Assembly: GCA_002633005.1 (NCBI GenBank)
Contig: NMRA01000810.1
Span: 52,134 to 116,133 of the forward strand
Source: Phoronis australis
Taxonomy: Eukaryota > Phoronida > Phoronidae
Length of the DNA stretch: 64,000 bases
Direction: 5' to 3'
Part shown: piece after piece, positions 11,447-20,805 of the stretch
How the letters are laid out: each line of letters begins with the position of its first letter
Position numbering within the stretch: position 1 is the first letter of the stretch
Made by a program: the position numbers and the translations under genes
Notes under the pieces: generated by a model
Database searches by the model: none
Seen by the model: the letters and a program-made list of their open reading frames with translations, nothing else
What the model was told of the DNA's origin: nothing

Positions 11447-13545
11447 TAAACTAGAAAGATTATTGTCACGGCGTGACAATAACGGACTCTGCGCGTGCGT
11501 ATTACTGGAATTATTATAGGAAGTTACTGACAGCAACCCGTTTACCAATATGAAAAAGAATTCTTTAAAATTGTAGGAGAAATTACATATCAATTTTTTG
11601 ATGACCTTTCCACTAATTTACCTCTTCTGGTGCATTATGAGCCCCGACTAGGGAGTAATTAACTCGATTAAAAGTGTGGTTATTGCTAATAATCACAGAT
11701 GTTTTACTTTAAGGACTTCAGAATACAAGATGAATGAAGTGGTCAAACTTTCAGAAGAAAAATGCATCTAATGACCCCATGGGTGCACCAAATGACCTGA
11801 AAATTTAGAATTCAAACTCAATCGCACTTAGTAAACAGATACGTAATTCTGAAGTCTCTAGCTCAAAATTTTAGTTTGAACTCAATGACCGTTGACCTTT
11901 TTTCTGATTGGTTAGGCCTATTGCAAAGTAAAGTAGGGTATTCACTTGGCATGTTGACTTACACCAGTGTGCTGAAATTGAAAAGAATTCCTTGAAAAAC
12001 GTAAGACATATAACATTTTGAACGTTACATGACCTTTGCACTAATTGAACCTATCCGCTAACGGTTGACACATCAGAATACATGTACTTGCTGATTGAAA
12101 AGGTCAAATTTTCAGAAGAAAAATGCACCTAATGAAACAATGTTTGCACTCAATGACCTGAAACTTTGGATTCCGATTTGATTTACCTGTGGCAATCAGA
12201 CCTGTCAATTTGAAGTGTCTAGCTCAAGATTTTTATTTGCACCTAATGACCTTTGACCTGTTTTACCTGATTGGATGACTTGATTACTTAGAACAGTAAC
12301 TTTTTAAATTGTCATGTTGACTTATACCTGTGTACCGAATTTAAAAAAGATAGATTTAAAACTGAAGGAGTAGCGTTTTGAAAATTTTATGACATTTGCA
12401 CCAAACGACCTCTTCCGGTGCAATATGGAATATGATTATGTAACCAATCAAAATTTATATACTGTCAAGAGTCATGTGCTGAATTTAAAGACCGTACCTG
12501 CTCCCATTTTGGAGTTATTAAGTGTCAAAGTTGGTCGGAAGAAGAATAAGAAGAACTAGAAAGATTAGTGTCACGGCGTGACAATAACGGACTCTGCGCG
12601 TGCGTATTACTGGAATTATTATGGGAAGTTACTGACAGCAACCTGTTTACCAATATGAAAAGGAATTCTTTAAAATTGTATGAGAAATTACACATTAATT
12701 TTTTGATGACCTTTCCACTAATTGACCTCTTCTGGTGCATTATGAGCCCCGATGAGTGAGCAATTGTTAACTCGATTAAAAGTATGGTTAATGCTAATAA
12801 TCACAGATGTTTTACTTTAAGCACTTCAGAATATAAGATGAATGAAGTGGTCAAACTTTCACAATAAAAATGCACCAAATGACCTGAAAATTTAGAATTC
12901 ATACTCAATCGCACTTAGTAAACAGATACGTAATTCTGAAGTCTCTAGCTCAAAATTTTGTTTGCACTCAATGACCTTTGACCTATTTTTTGATTGGTTA
13001 GGCCTATTGCGAAGTAAAGTAGGGTATTTAATTGGCATGTTGACTTACTCCAGTGTGCTGAAATTGAACAGAATTCCTTGAAAAACGTAAGAGATATGAC
13101 ATTTTGAACGTTACATGACCTGTACCTGCACCCTATTTGGAGTTATTAAGCCTCAAAGTTGGTCGGAAGAAGAATAAGAAGAATAAAAATAAGAATAAAA
13201 TTAAAGAAAACCCAGGAACAACAGCACTCTGCGCTTACACGCGCAGAGTAATAAGAATAAGAAGAATAAAATTGAAGAAAACCCAGGAACAACAGTACTC
13301 TGCGCTTACACGCGCAGAGTAATAAAATTGAAGAAAACCCAGGAACAACAGTACTCTGCGCTTACACGCGCAGAGTAATAAAATTGAAGAAAACCCAGGA
13401 ACAACAGTACTCTGCGCTTACACGCGCAGAGTAATAAGAAAAATAAAATTGAAGAAAACCCAGGAACAACAGTACACGCACAGAGTAATAAAACTGAAGA
13501 AAACCCAGGAACAACAGTACTCTGCGCTTACACGCGCAGAGTAAT
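11447..13545. mobile_element. Hairpin-repeat element cluster nested in the transposon
   Basis: Absent from copy B, where AACATTCAAATAATCC is continuous, so this 2.1 kb is an insertion. It begins CTAGAAAGATTATTGTCACG, with the palindrome ATTGTCACGGCGTGACAAT. The same start recurs at 12556, giving a tandem pair with a period of about 1105 bp. Each unit contains monomers of about 360 bp that start near TTTCAGAAGAAAAATGCA (11750, 12110 and a variant at 12855), then an AAGAAGAATAAGAAGAA tract. The right end is the hairpin array at 13195-13550. The architecture resembles Helitron2/Helentron-derived elements, but no replicase is present and this assignment is inference. Confidence 0.6.
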
Positions 13546-13550
13546 AATCC
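13195..13550. repeat. Tandem hairpin array
   Basis: Six direct repeats of 57 to 75 bp, each reading AAAACCCAGGAACAACAGTA then CTCTGCGCTTACACGCGCAG and AGTAATAA. CTCTGCGC and GCGCAGAG pair to form a short stem with a small loop. One unit (near 13475) has lost the left half of the stem. Confidence 0.85.
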
Positions 13551-14617
13551 GAAATGTGATAATGATATAGAATCTTTAAAAGGATAATGCAACTATCCAA
13601 TTCTTACCACATACAGTTGTCACTAAATGTCATTACATCTAGAATAACATTAACACAGAAATAAGTAAGTTCAATGTACAAGTTCGAAGTGCTTAAGCTG
13701 CTATATATGTGTATATAAGTTAGCTTTTGAGTCATGCCAAATGCTTGAAGACAGTTTATGAAGTAAAGAACAAACGCACTTTGTAACATTTTTGAATTAC
13801 CACAATTCAACATTTGTCATAACATCGAGTTCATGTTGATTTTGCAGCCCAAACCTCTGCACACAATGTCTTATCTTCATTCAAGCTGACACTAAATGTG
13901 AGTTGATCCTATAACAACAAGTAAGAATTGATATACAACTGAAGATGAGAGGAGTTCCAACTTCATATATTACCTGCACAGTCAACAGATCCTACTGACT
14001 CTTTTACAGTCAAACTTACCTGTTAAAAGAAAGACCATTTGCAAGAAAAGTTTATCAAGCCACTGTCAACCAGAGTACATACCAAACTTCTGTTAGAGCT
14101 GCACCACACTCGTAAACCATACTTCATAAGTGCTCTCCTGACACAGCTGCAATATCTGACAGCTAAACCAACTCAAAATCAGTATTTGGATATTTGAAAA
14201 GGCAGTGAAATCTCTTGTTGCAAATTCTTTGATGTTATTAAGGGAACACGTTTAGTCATTCAAATTGGGTGATTACCTTCCAGTGGTTTTTTAAGAACTG
14301 CCAAGCCTATTTAAATTGTATCTTTATTGAAGTGTTCTATCATATTTTACACGTTTGACACGCTAGCGTGTAAAATTTTACACGTTTGACACGCTAACGT
14401 GGCAAATTTTACACTTTTGACACGCTAACGTGGCACATTATTACACGTTTGCCACACTAGCGTGTAAAATTTTACACGTTTGACACGCTCAAAAGCGTGT
14501 CAAACATGTAAAATTCTCACCCGGGCATAGCGCCCATTGCTGTGTGTCAAGAAGAGTACTTTTTTCTCGAATTTAGACGGATTTTTAGATTAAACTGGAG
14601 TAACCATTTGAAGAAGA

Positions 14618-14853
14618 ATGCCGGACTGTTGTGTAGTTGGAGGCTGTGAGAATAATGATATACGCCACGAGCTGGGGTATCTTTGCACAAGTATCCCACT
14701 GATCCAAAACTGCGTTGCAAGTGGGAAGACCTTGGGAAGTCCACGAGTGGAGCATCGCCGAATTCGGTAGTATGTAGCGAACATATTTCTACGGGCTGCT
14801 TAAAGGACGACAGCCTCCGATTCGAGTATATAGTTGTAAACCAGTTTGAGTGA
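14618..14853 (+). pseudogene. THAP-domain open frame, frameshifted (copy A)
   Basis: Starts like its twin at 57995 with MPDCCVVGGCENND, the first half of a C2CH THAP zinc finger. It then runs out of frame because of an extra 14-bp segment, GAGCTGGGGTATCT or similar, between CCAC and GCACAAGTATCCC. The distal half, with the C-S-x-H segment (GTATGTAGCGAACATATTTC), is still present but in another frame, and the stop TGA at 14851 aligns with the twin's TAA. The frame sits 90 bp beyond the right end of the transposon. Functional only if the insertion is spliced out, which no splice signal supports. Confidence 0.7.
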
Positions 14854-15690
14854 ACTTTAAGAGAGTATTCGAATCGGTACATGCTGTCGCTTTGCGCAAG
14901 CTAATGGGCCTTCGGCTAGTATTTAACCTAACATTCAAAATGGAGGATAGCATCGACGGACACTGCAAGACAGGATTAGTACTTGACGTAGCCAGTAAAT
15001 TGCTTTTCTTTTGATTTACAATTTTTCAATATAAGTGTTCGTAGGTGGATGTGCTGAATAGCTTGATGCTCGTTATCTGTCGTTGCAATCCATTGAATTT
15101 TAATCTAGTCGATCGCTAGCTGGGCTGAATGAACAGTAAAACTATAAGGCTGTCGCACCAATTTATTTTTCGATTATGCAAAAATTCTTCAATATAATCG
15201 GGAAGATAATGCATTCCGCTCAATAAAAATTGAAAATTATCAAAATCCGGTTAAGCATTGCAAAGTTATTGCAATTTTTGTTGCGAATTTTGGGTCATTT
15301 GTTAGAATCGGGACTCAGCCATCTTGGACGACAGAGGTATAGGTAACGTGTGTAAATTATTTTCACCAATAATTTACGATGAAATTTTGTGAGAAATACT
15401 TATGCCTACTATTCTGAGTGATTCAACAATTCTCACTAGATTTCAGCCACGCAGGTATTACTTATTGAATGATAAAAGTGATTGTAATACCCATTAATTG
15501 TACCTAGTCTCATTTCCGCTGGCACCGACAACATGGCGACTTACAGTACGCTGAACAGCAGGGCATGTTAGTTGGCTATTTTGTACTTGGTGAAGATTTG
15601 ACATTGATACAATGTTCATTTCGATGACAGCTGCTATAAAAAGCAAGTTTGCAGCGTTTACATTTTTGTGCAAAAATATAAGGATTATTC
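14854..15690. other. No gene seen
   Basis: Up to about 15246 this matches copy B 58229-58600. After that the sequence is A-specific. No open frame of note. Confidence 0.5.
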
Positions 15691-15692
15691 TT

Positions 15693-15748
15693 CACAGGTC
15701 TCTAGATTGCCGGTCTAGTGCTTTCACCACTGAGCTACTGAGGACCCG
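15693..15748 (-). repeat. tRNA-like sequence, probable SINE head fragment
   Basis: The minus strand reads GGGTCCTCAGTAGCTCAGTG then GTGAAAGCACTAGACCGGCA and ATCTAGAGACC. This has an A-box-like TAGCTCAGTGGTGAAAGC and a five-pair stem CTAGA/TCTAG around a seven-base loop. A proper T-arm and B box do not follow, so it is a 5' fragment and not a working tRNA gene. Confidence 0.55.
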
Positions 15749-16149
15749 AATTATCATACATGTATGAATCAAGCAAAATATTAAACAGTTGACTGCCTAT
15801 AGCCAGTGAGCTCATTGCAGTAACACAGCTGTCTCCCTGATCTGACATCATATAACCCCATAAGCCTGTTTCCAGAACTGACTCGTCTGAAGTCGCATAA
15901 GGTCATTACTGCTGGGTTTTCTAATTAACCACACTGTTCCAAAGATAGAACTATAAAATCTTTGACTGCGGACAAGAACTGCCCTGTGCAACAGATTCAT
16001 GCAGTGCTATTCTTTGTGTTGAAAAGCAGTTGTTTTGGTGTCAGACTACATGCATGTCTTTAAAAACCGGCAGTTAGCGTCAGCTTTTAGTCACGAACTC
16101 AGATTTGTGGAAAATTTATCATTTAATAATGGAAGGCGGAGCCTTGGTT

Positions 16150-16425
16150 GCGGGTGAAAGCCCACACTTAGTGCTAAAAACTGACCATTTTGCCATTGAA
16201 TGTCACAGATTCCGTATTACAAATAAGGTTACTAAATCAGAACTGTGCAAGGTTCTAGCCGTAGTTTAGACGAGCTCATGATTTCATGCGGGTGAAAGCC
16301 AACAATTAGTGCTAAAAACTGACCATTTTGCCATTGAATGTCACAGATTCCGTATTACAAATAAGGTTACTAAATCAGAACTGTGCAAGGTTCTAGCCGT
16401 AGTTTAGACGAGCTCATGATTTCAT
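16150..16425. repeat. 138-bp tandem duplication
   Basis: The segment starting GCGGGTGAAAGCCCACACTT at 16150 is repeated from 16288 with only a few differences (CCCACACTT versus CCAACAATT). The repeat continues through ATTTCATG and breaks off where the second copy goes on to ACCCCTGACACC. Near-identity suggests a recent event. Specific to copy A. Confidence 0.9.
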
Positions 16426-16499
16426 GACCCCTGACACCTACTGTATCTGCTGCTCCACATTGTAAAGTACCAGCCATTACGGCTCGTATGCTGGATTTT

Positions 16500-16622
16500 A
16501 CGGTATTTTGCGCAATACATGTAATTGTATGTTTAGTGATGACGCAGTTTGAACCCGAAAACAAGAATAGACGTGCCATCACAATGGTTCCAAAGCGTCA
16601 TAATGACGTCAAAATGACGTTC
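16500..16622 (-). repeat. Dispersed repeat related to 24020-24140
   Basis: The minus-strand text (TTTTGACGTCATTATGACGC, then GGCACGTCTATTC, TTTTCGGGTTCAAACTGCGT) parallels the plus strand at 24025-24130 (TTTTGACTTCATGACGTTTT, GGCATGTCTATTC, TTTTCGGGTCCAACTTGTGT). A 45-bp piece survives in copy B at 58602-58646. Confidence 0.6.
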
Positions 16623-16632
16623 CTATGAAATA

Positions 16633-16793
16633 TAGATTATTACATGGCGAAGTCGTTATCCCCCGTTATCTAGAGCCCGAGTGGATTTTTAGAATTATCG
16701 CCCGAGGGGCGTTAGCCCCGAGGGTGATAATTCTCCAAAATCCACGAGGGCTCTAGATAAGGGGGATAACGACTGAGAACATTTAATAATCTA
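16633..16793. mobile_element. Long hairpin, MITE-like
   Basis: A near-perfect inverted repeat. The inner palindrome (16652-16773) runs from GTCGTTATCCCCCGTTATCT to its complement AGATAAGGGGGATAACGAC, around a centre GGGGCGTTAGCCCC. The outer words TAGATTATTA and TAATAATCTA extend the symmetry. Absent from copy B. It could be a foldback element, or a hairpin generated by template switching. Confidence 0.8.
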
Positions 16794-17307
16794 TTTATAC
16801 CACATACTGAGCGAGAAACATTACAATGAATCGATCTACCTTTCTTGACTCGCCTCGGCTTTGTAACTAATTTCTACATGTATGTCAGAGGCCCGGGGTC
16901 GGAGAAAAACCGGGCTATTTTTGTCAAATAATGCTTTTACTCAAAACCAATTGAAAACTTAAATATAATAGAAATAAATAGAATTCATTAATTAAGGTTT
17001 ACCAACTATTATAGCTTAAAACACGTATTTTTCACGCTAAGCTTCGACCGGGAAATTATCGTCTGCTAAAGTAATTTACCACTGGTAACTGAATATAATT
17101 CTCAAGTCAAAGATACTGACGACACGATACCCGCATTCAAACTGTAGATCGGTGATTTACAAGTAAGAGGACACGCGAGAAAATTTTCACTGAATTAAGA
17201 TATCATTTTTATGGAAATTATGTGTCTTATTTTTCGTAGCGTATAAGTACAGTACAATGCCCTTTGCTGAACGTGCGATTGTTGCGTTTTCACTCTTGAT
17301 GACGTCA

Positions 17308-17382
17308 GTCGCTGCGTGGTGTAGTGGTAAAGTCGGCGACCAGCAATATAAAGGTCTTGAGTTCGCCTCCGTCCTCGGTTTC
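17308..17382 (+). repeat. tRNA-like sequence, probable SINE head
   Basis: The segment reads GCGTGGTGTAGTGGTAAAGT then CGGCGACCAGC and, 30 bp on, CTTGAGTTCGCCTCC. The first part resembles an RNA polymerase III A box and the second a B box. No full cloverleaf can be drawn, so it is more likely a SINE head than a tRNA gene. Specific to copy A. Confidence 0.5.
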
Positions 17383-17479
17383 CCGCCAAATCGTTATCTC
17401 AATAGTGAGATATCTTTATGGGTTATTACACGGTTGTAGATGTATCTGCCATTTGACGCTAATATTGTGGCATAATACT

Positions 17480-20195
17480 TTTTATGTCAAGCACGCGTAA
17501 GCTGAACTTTGAGACGGGAGAGTTAATAATGCTATGTGAACATGCAAATGAAGTATGACAACAACTCCGGCTCTTCCGGTGTGCCGGAAACCATCCGAGA
17601 ACCAGTTACCATTTCAATCTCGCGAAAGTCTCCGTTTGCGAGACTGTATTCTAGGAAAATGTGGTCATCGTTATCCTAAAGAAACAAGACACAGTTTTTG
17701 TTAATTATTCATTTCACAATCAAAAACGATTGCGTAAAATTTGGAATTACTAGGGTTTTCTATATGTTCACACTTGCTCCAAAGCGTTTCAGTTGTGGTG
17801 TTTTCTTTTGAACTGTTATTTATTCACAAATTTTTCTTTCCTGATTATACTTGTACACACAGTTCTTCAGGTGGTCACGAGGTGGCACGGGCTATATATT
17901 TCAAATATTCACGGTTTAATGAGACACTAAGCATCTTTAACGGGTCATTTTATTTTAAACCTTCGTTCATGTCTGCGCTGGATCTTTCATTTGGAGTATT
18001 GTGTTAAGTTTTTCTGCTTGGTCTCGACACGAAAAGTAAACTTGAGTCTTGAGCAACAACTTGAACGTCAACATGTAAGTTTATCTTAGCCTTGGGCAAA
18101 GAGCTGAACGGAGAGGCTAGTTCGCAAAGCGGATATCTACTTAAATTTAAAATAAAACAAAAAAACACCCAATCAAAATGTGTCAATGGTCATATATTTG
18201 TTAACTGGCAGAAGACTGGAAAGTCTGCTACGCCGTTTCGTTAATTTACTGTACAGACAAATAATGGCTTGATCAATTTTTCAACAAAAACGACTCGAAA
18301 AAAGTTTGAGTAGGTTGTTATGAACACGAACCAATGCATACGAATGTTTTCAATGGCTGGCGACGAAAAACTTCATACGCTGTGACTGAAAAATCGAAAG
18401 GAAATTCGTAGCGAGAATTATCGACTATCTGCCCGCCATTTATCACTCCACTCAAGATGTTGACTAATGGTTACCAAAAGTAATGTTTGAATTTTTACTA
18501 GGAAAATCTGCGACAGAAAAGTCGATGCATTGGTGTGAGACATTCTACAGGCCCACTGTCACAAGGAGTGGTGTATTTTCACCGCCCTCGCTCGGCCAGC
18601 ATACCTCGCTGCGTGAGGAATTTTGGAACTATGTGTAACGTTTTTGTTAACTGCAATATTGTAATGCCATTTTTCGTAGTGGTCACGTGACCACTTGTTG
18701 TTTCACCTATAACCCTCCCGCTGGTCGACGTGTATTCAATCCATGCTGGCCGCGCGCAGTCAAAACTATGACTTTCCGTTTTCGCGACCCCATTTCCGAA
18801 TATATGTCCGGGTGTTGGTGTTACTGAAACGCCTGAAATTTTTCAATTTTCGAATACACGCCCACGGGCTTATCTACGGAAAATCCCGATACGACGTCGG
18901 CGGCACGGGCACCACTGCAGCAGATATCACCCCTGGTTTTTCTCAGTCAATTTGAAGCCATGCACGAAGTCGCGACCTAATCTCAAATATTCCATGTCAA
19001 AGCAAACCAGCGATAGCACTGTTAATAGAACTTCATAAACAAGTTCAAAATAATTACGCATTCTGTGGCTAAGTCTCTTGTAGCCCGCTGACACCACTGG
19101 GTTGTATAAACACTGACTTAAAGTTATACAATATAAGGTGTGAACAAAAGGCAAGACGATCAAATATAACGTTTATCATGTTTTTCTTCTGATATGGACA
19201 GCCACAGGTTCTCACTGACCGGTGCTTTCAGCTTTTGGTGCGATGATAAAGTTAAAGATTCTATGTCTCATTTAAACCGTGAATATCCAAATTTCTATCA
19301 AGCGCCACCTCGTGACTTGCTGAAGAGCTGCGGTACACTGAGTATGGTCAGGAAAAATTGTAAATAAATTGCGGTTTAAAAAAACACCACAATTGTTACA
19401 TTTAAAAACAACTGTTCTCATATAAAACCTAATAATTCCAAATAATACACAATCTTTATTTGATAATGAAATACTCAAATAATATAATCTGTGTCTTGTT
19501 TCATTAGGGTAACCATGAGATATTACCATACTGATTTACATAAAAATAGTCTCGCGAACGGAAACTTTCGCGAGATTGTAATGGTAACTGATTCAAAAAC
19601 GGTTTCCGGCACACCGGAGACCCGGGCTTGTTTGTACATGTAAACTAGCACTTCATTTACACATTCATAACTTAGTGAGACATAGCATCTTTAATCGCCG
19701 ATTTTCACAAGTCTGAATTAAATCACAAGTTTGAATTAAACAAGAAGTATGTTTTATGCTCCAGCCAGCACTGGAAAGCCTTGAATCTTCTGTTACTTCT
19801 AGCAATGATCGTCGATTTAATTACCTGATGTCACTGGCTATCAATTCACTGAAGCTGTAACTTGGATGACTTTGTAAGTGCGACTCAACTGTAACTTTAA
19901 CTCAAGTCAACTTCAAGTGACTGTCACTAACCCTTCCTTATAGTCTCTCACACTGTTATGGATTTTTCACCAATTCATGTTCATTCTAGAATTGTTCAGA
20001 AGGTTCCCAATCCTTTATTGACATTAGACTGTTCCAGGTTACGGATCTATATTAAACCCTGATATGTTGAAATCTGCTGACTGAGTATTTTGTTGTGAAC
20101 AAATTACATCATCTCTGGCCTGACATCATAGGTCATCTCAATCAAATGATTTCTGCTAGTTAACAGATACAGCAACAAAATAAAACTTACACATG
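17480..20195. other. Conserved noncoding tail of copy A
   Basis: Matches copy B 58670-61307 over its whole length with small indels. The pair of segments near 17590-17650 and 19545-19610 are inverted relatives of each other: GAGACTGTATTCTAGGAAAA against TTACATAAAAATAGTCTCGC, and GGAAACC with GGTTTCC. They bracket about 2 kb, so this may be an element with terminal inverted repeats. No gene recognised. Confidence 0.45.
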
Positions 20196-20390
20196 GGCGG
20201 CGCAGCACTGAAAAAGTGGGGGTCTAAAGCCCCCTCGGCCCCGCTGTAGTGCACTGCTTATAGACCATGTGCAGCTTAGCACTGAAAAAGTGGAGGGCTA
20301 TAGCCCCCAGCCCCCTATGGTGCGCAACCCATTGTAGCAAGGAGTGTAATAATATAGTAAACTCCTTGCTTATAGTACTGAAACCAGTGT
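20196..20390. repeat. Short direct repeat beside segment edge
   Basis: Two related units: GCAGCACTGAAAAAGTGGGG with a CCCCCT tail, then TTAGCACTGAAAAAGTGGAG with CCCCCAGCCCCCTAT. A small inverted pair follows, AGCAAGGAGT and ACTCCTTGCT (20338-20371). It lies exactly where A and B stop matching. Confidence 0.6.
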
Positions 20391-20603
20391 CTGTCTTCTC
20401 CTGAAAAAGGATTGTGATTTCTATTGAGTACCGGTTAATGACTTATTTATCATCTCATGATGAAGAGTAGAACACACCACTAGTTGCAATAATCTTGGGT
20501 CGATCACTGGAAGTGCCCCATGTGCTGTTTCTAATGTGTTTTCATCACAACTGGTACACATTCATCTTTTGCACTAAGCCTTGGCAATACCGTTTTAGCT
20601 TAC

Positions 20604-20805
20604 CCCCATTTGTGCCGTCCACCATAAAAACAGTTTCCTTGATTTCCAGAATTCCATCGACAGGTCCAGGGTCAGTACACGCGCTGCCATTAAAGTGTAT
20701 TGTCCAACGACCCCAACCAGGAAGGGTACCGAACACCATAAACGCACCGGCAAGAAATATGACGCGAACCGCAGTGTCGCCTGCTCGCTTCTCAAACTCG
20801 TGAGA
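20604..20805 (-). CDS. CTHRC1-like domain, middle exon (likely locus 2)
   Basis: An internal exon of 202 bases, preceded on the minus strand by CATGTCTTATTCAG and followed by the donor G|GTAAGC. It reads SHEFEKRAGDTAVRVIFLAG, then GWGRWTIHFNGSACTDPGPV and DGILEIKETVFMVDGTNG. The F-x-K-x-x-x-D-T-A-x-R-V-x-F start and the N-G-x-x-C-x-D-P-G-P-V core are clear CTHRC1-family features. It starts in phase 0 and ends in phase 1, so it can join the last exon at 10362-10612 to give TNGVDGICRG. The cysteine normally three residues before the core tryptophan is replaced by tryptophan (W-G-R-W in place of C-x-x-W). No copy of this exon is present in B, since the duplication ends at 20195. Confidence 0.72.

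Larger units (their letters stand above)
10953..14525. mobile_element. DNA transposon with CACGTTTGACACGCT terminal arrays, copy A
   Basis: The ends are inverted: the left begins CCCGGGTGAGAATTT and the right ends AAATTCTCACCCGGG. Inside each end lies an array of short words such as ACACGTTTGACACGCTAGCG, 300 bp long on the left (10966-11275) and 180 bp on the right (14348-14515). The interior has no transposase frame that I can recognise, so it looks non-autonomous. No clear target duplication was found: the left flank is CTGTCTA and the right flank is CATAGCG. Copy B (54592-57905) shares both ends and flanks, so insertion predates the duplication. The interior contains a further 2.1-kb insertion absent from B. 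Confidence 0.75.
865..20195 (+). repeat. Segmental duplication, copy A
   Basis: About 19 kb that recurs in the same orientation as copy B (about 42340-61307). Shared landmarks in the same order include CTHRC1-like exons, a CCTATAGGA array, a 160-bp minisatellite, a transposon with CACGTTTGACACGCT terminal arrays, a THAP open frame and the 17480-20195 noncoding tail. Identity is high over long stretches but broken by insertions of 0.1 to 3 kb on either side. Boundaries are judged by eye: left where matching text to 42340 begins, right where text at 20195 stops matching 61307. The two copies could be true paralogous segments or divergent haplotypes placed in tandem. Confidence 0.85.

Noticed and set aside
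13195-13550. Possible CRISPR-like array
   Set aside because: Repeats are spaced without unique spacers, and the intervening sequence is itself repeated; it is a transposon-associated hairpin array in animal DNA.
15693-15748. Functional tRNA gene on the minus strand
   Set aside because: The 5' half is tRNA-like, but the T-arm and acceptor complement are missing.
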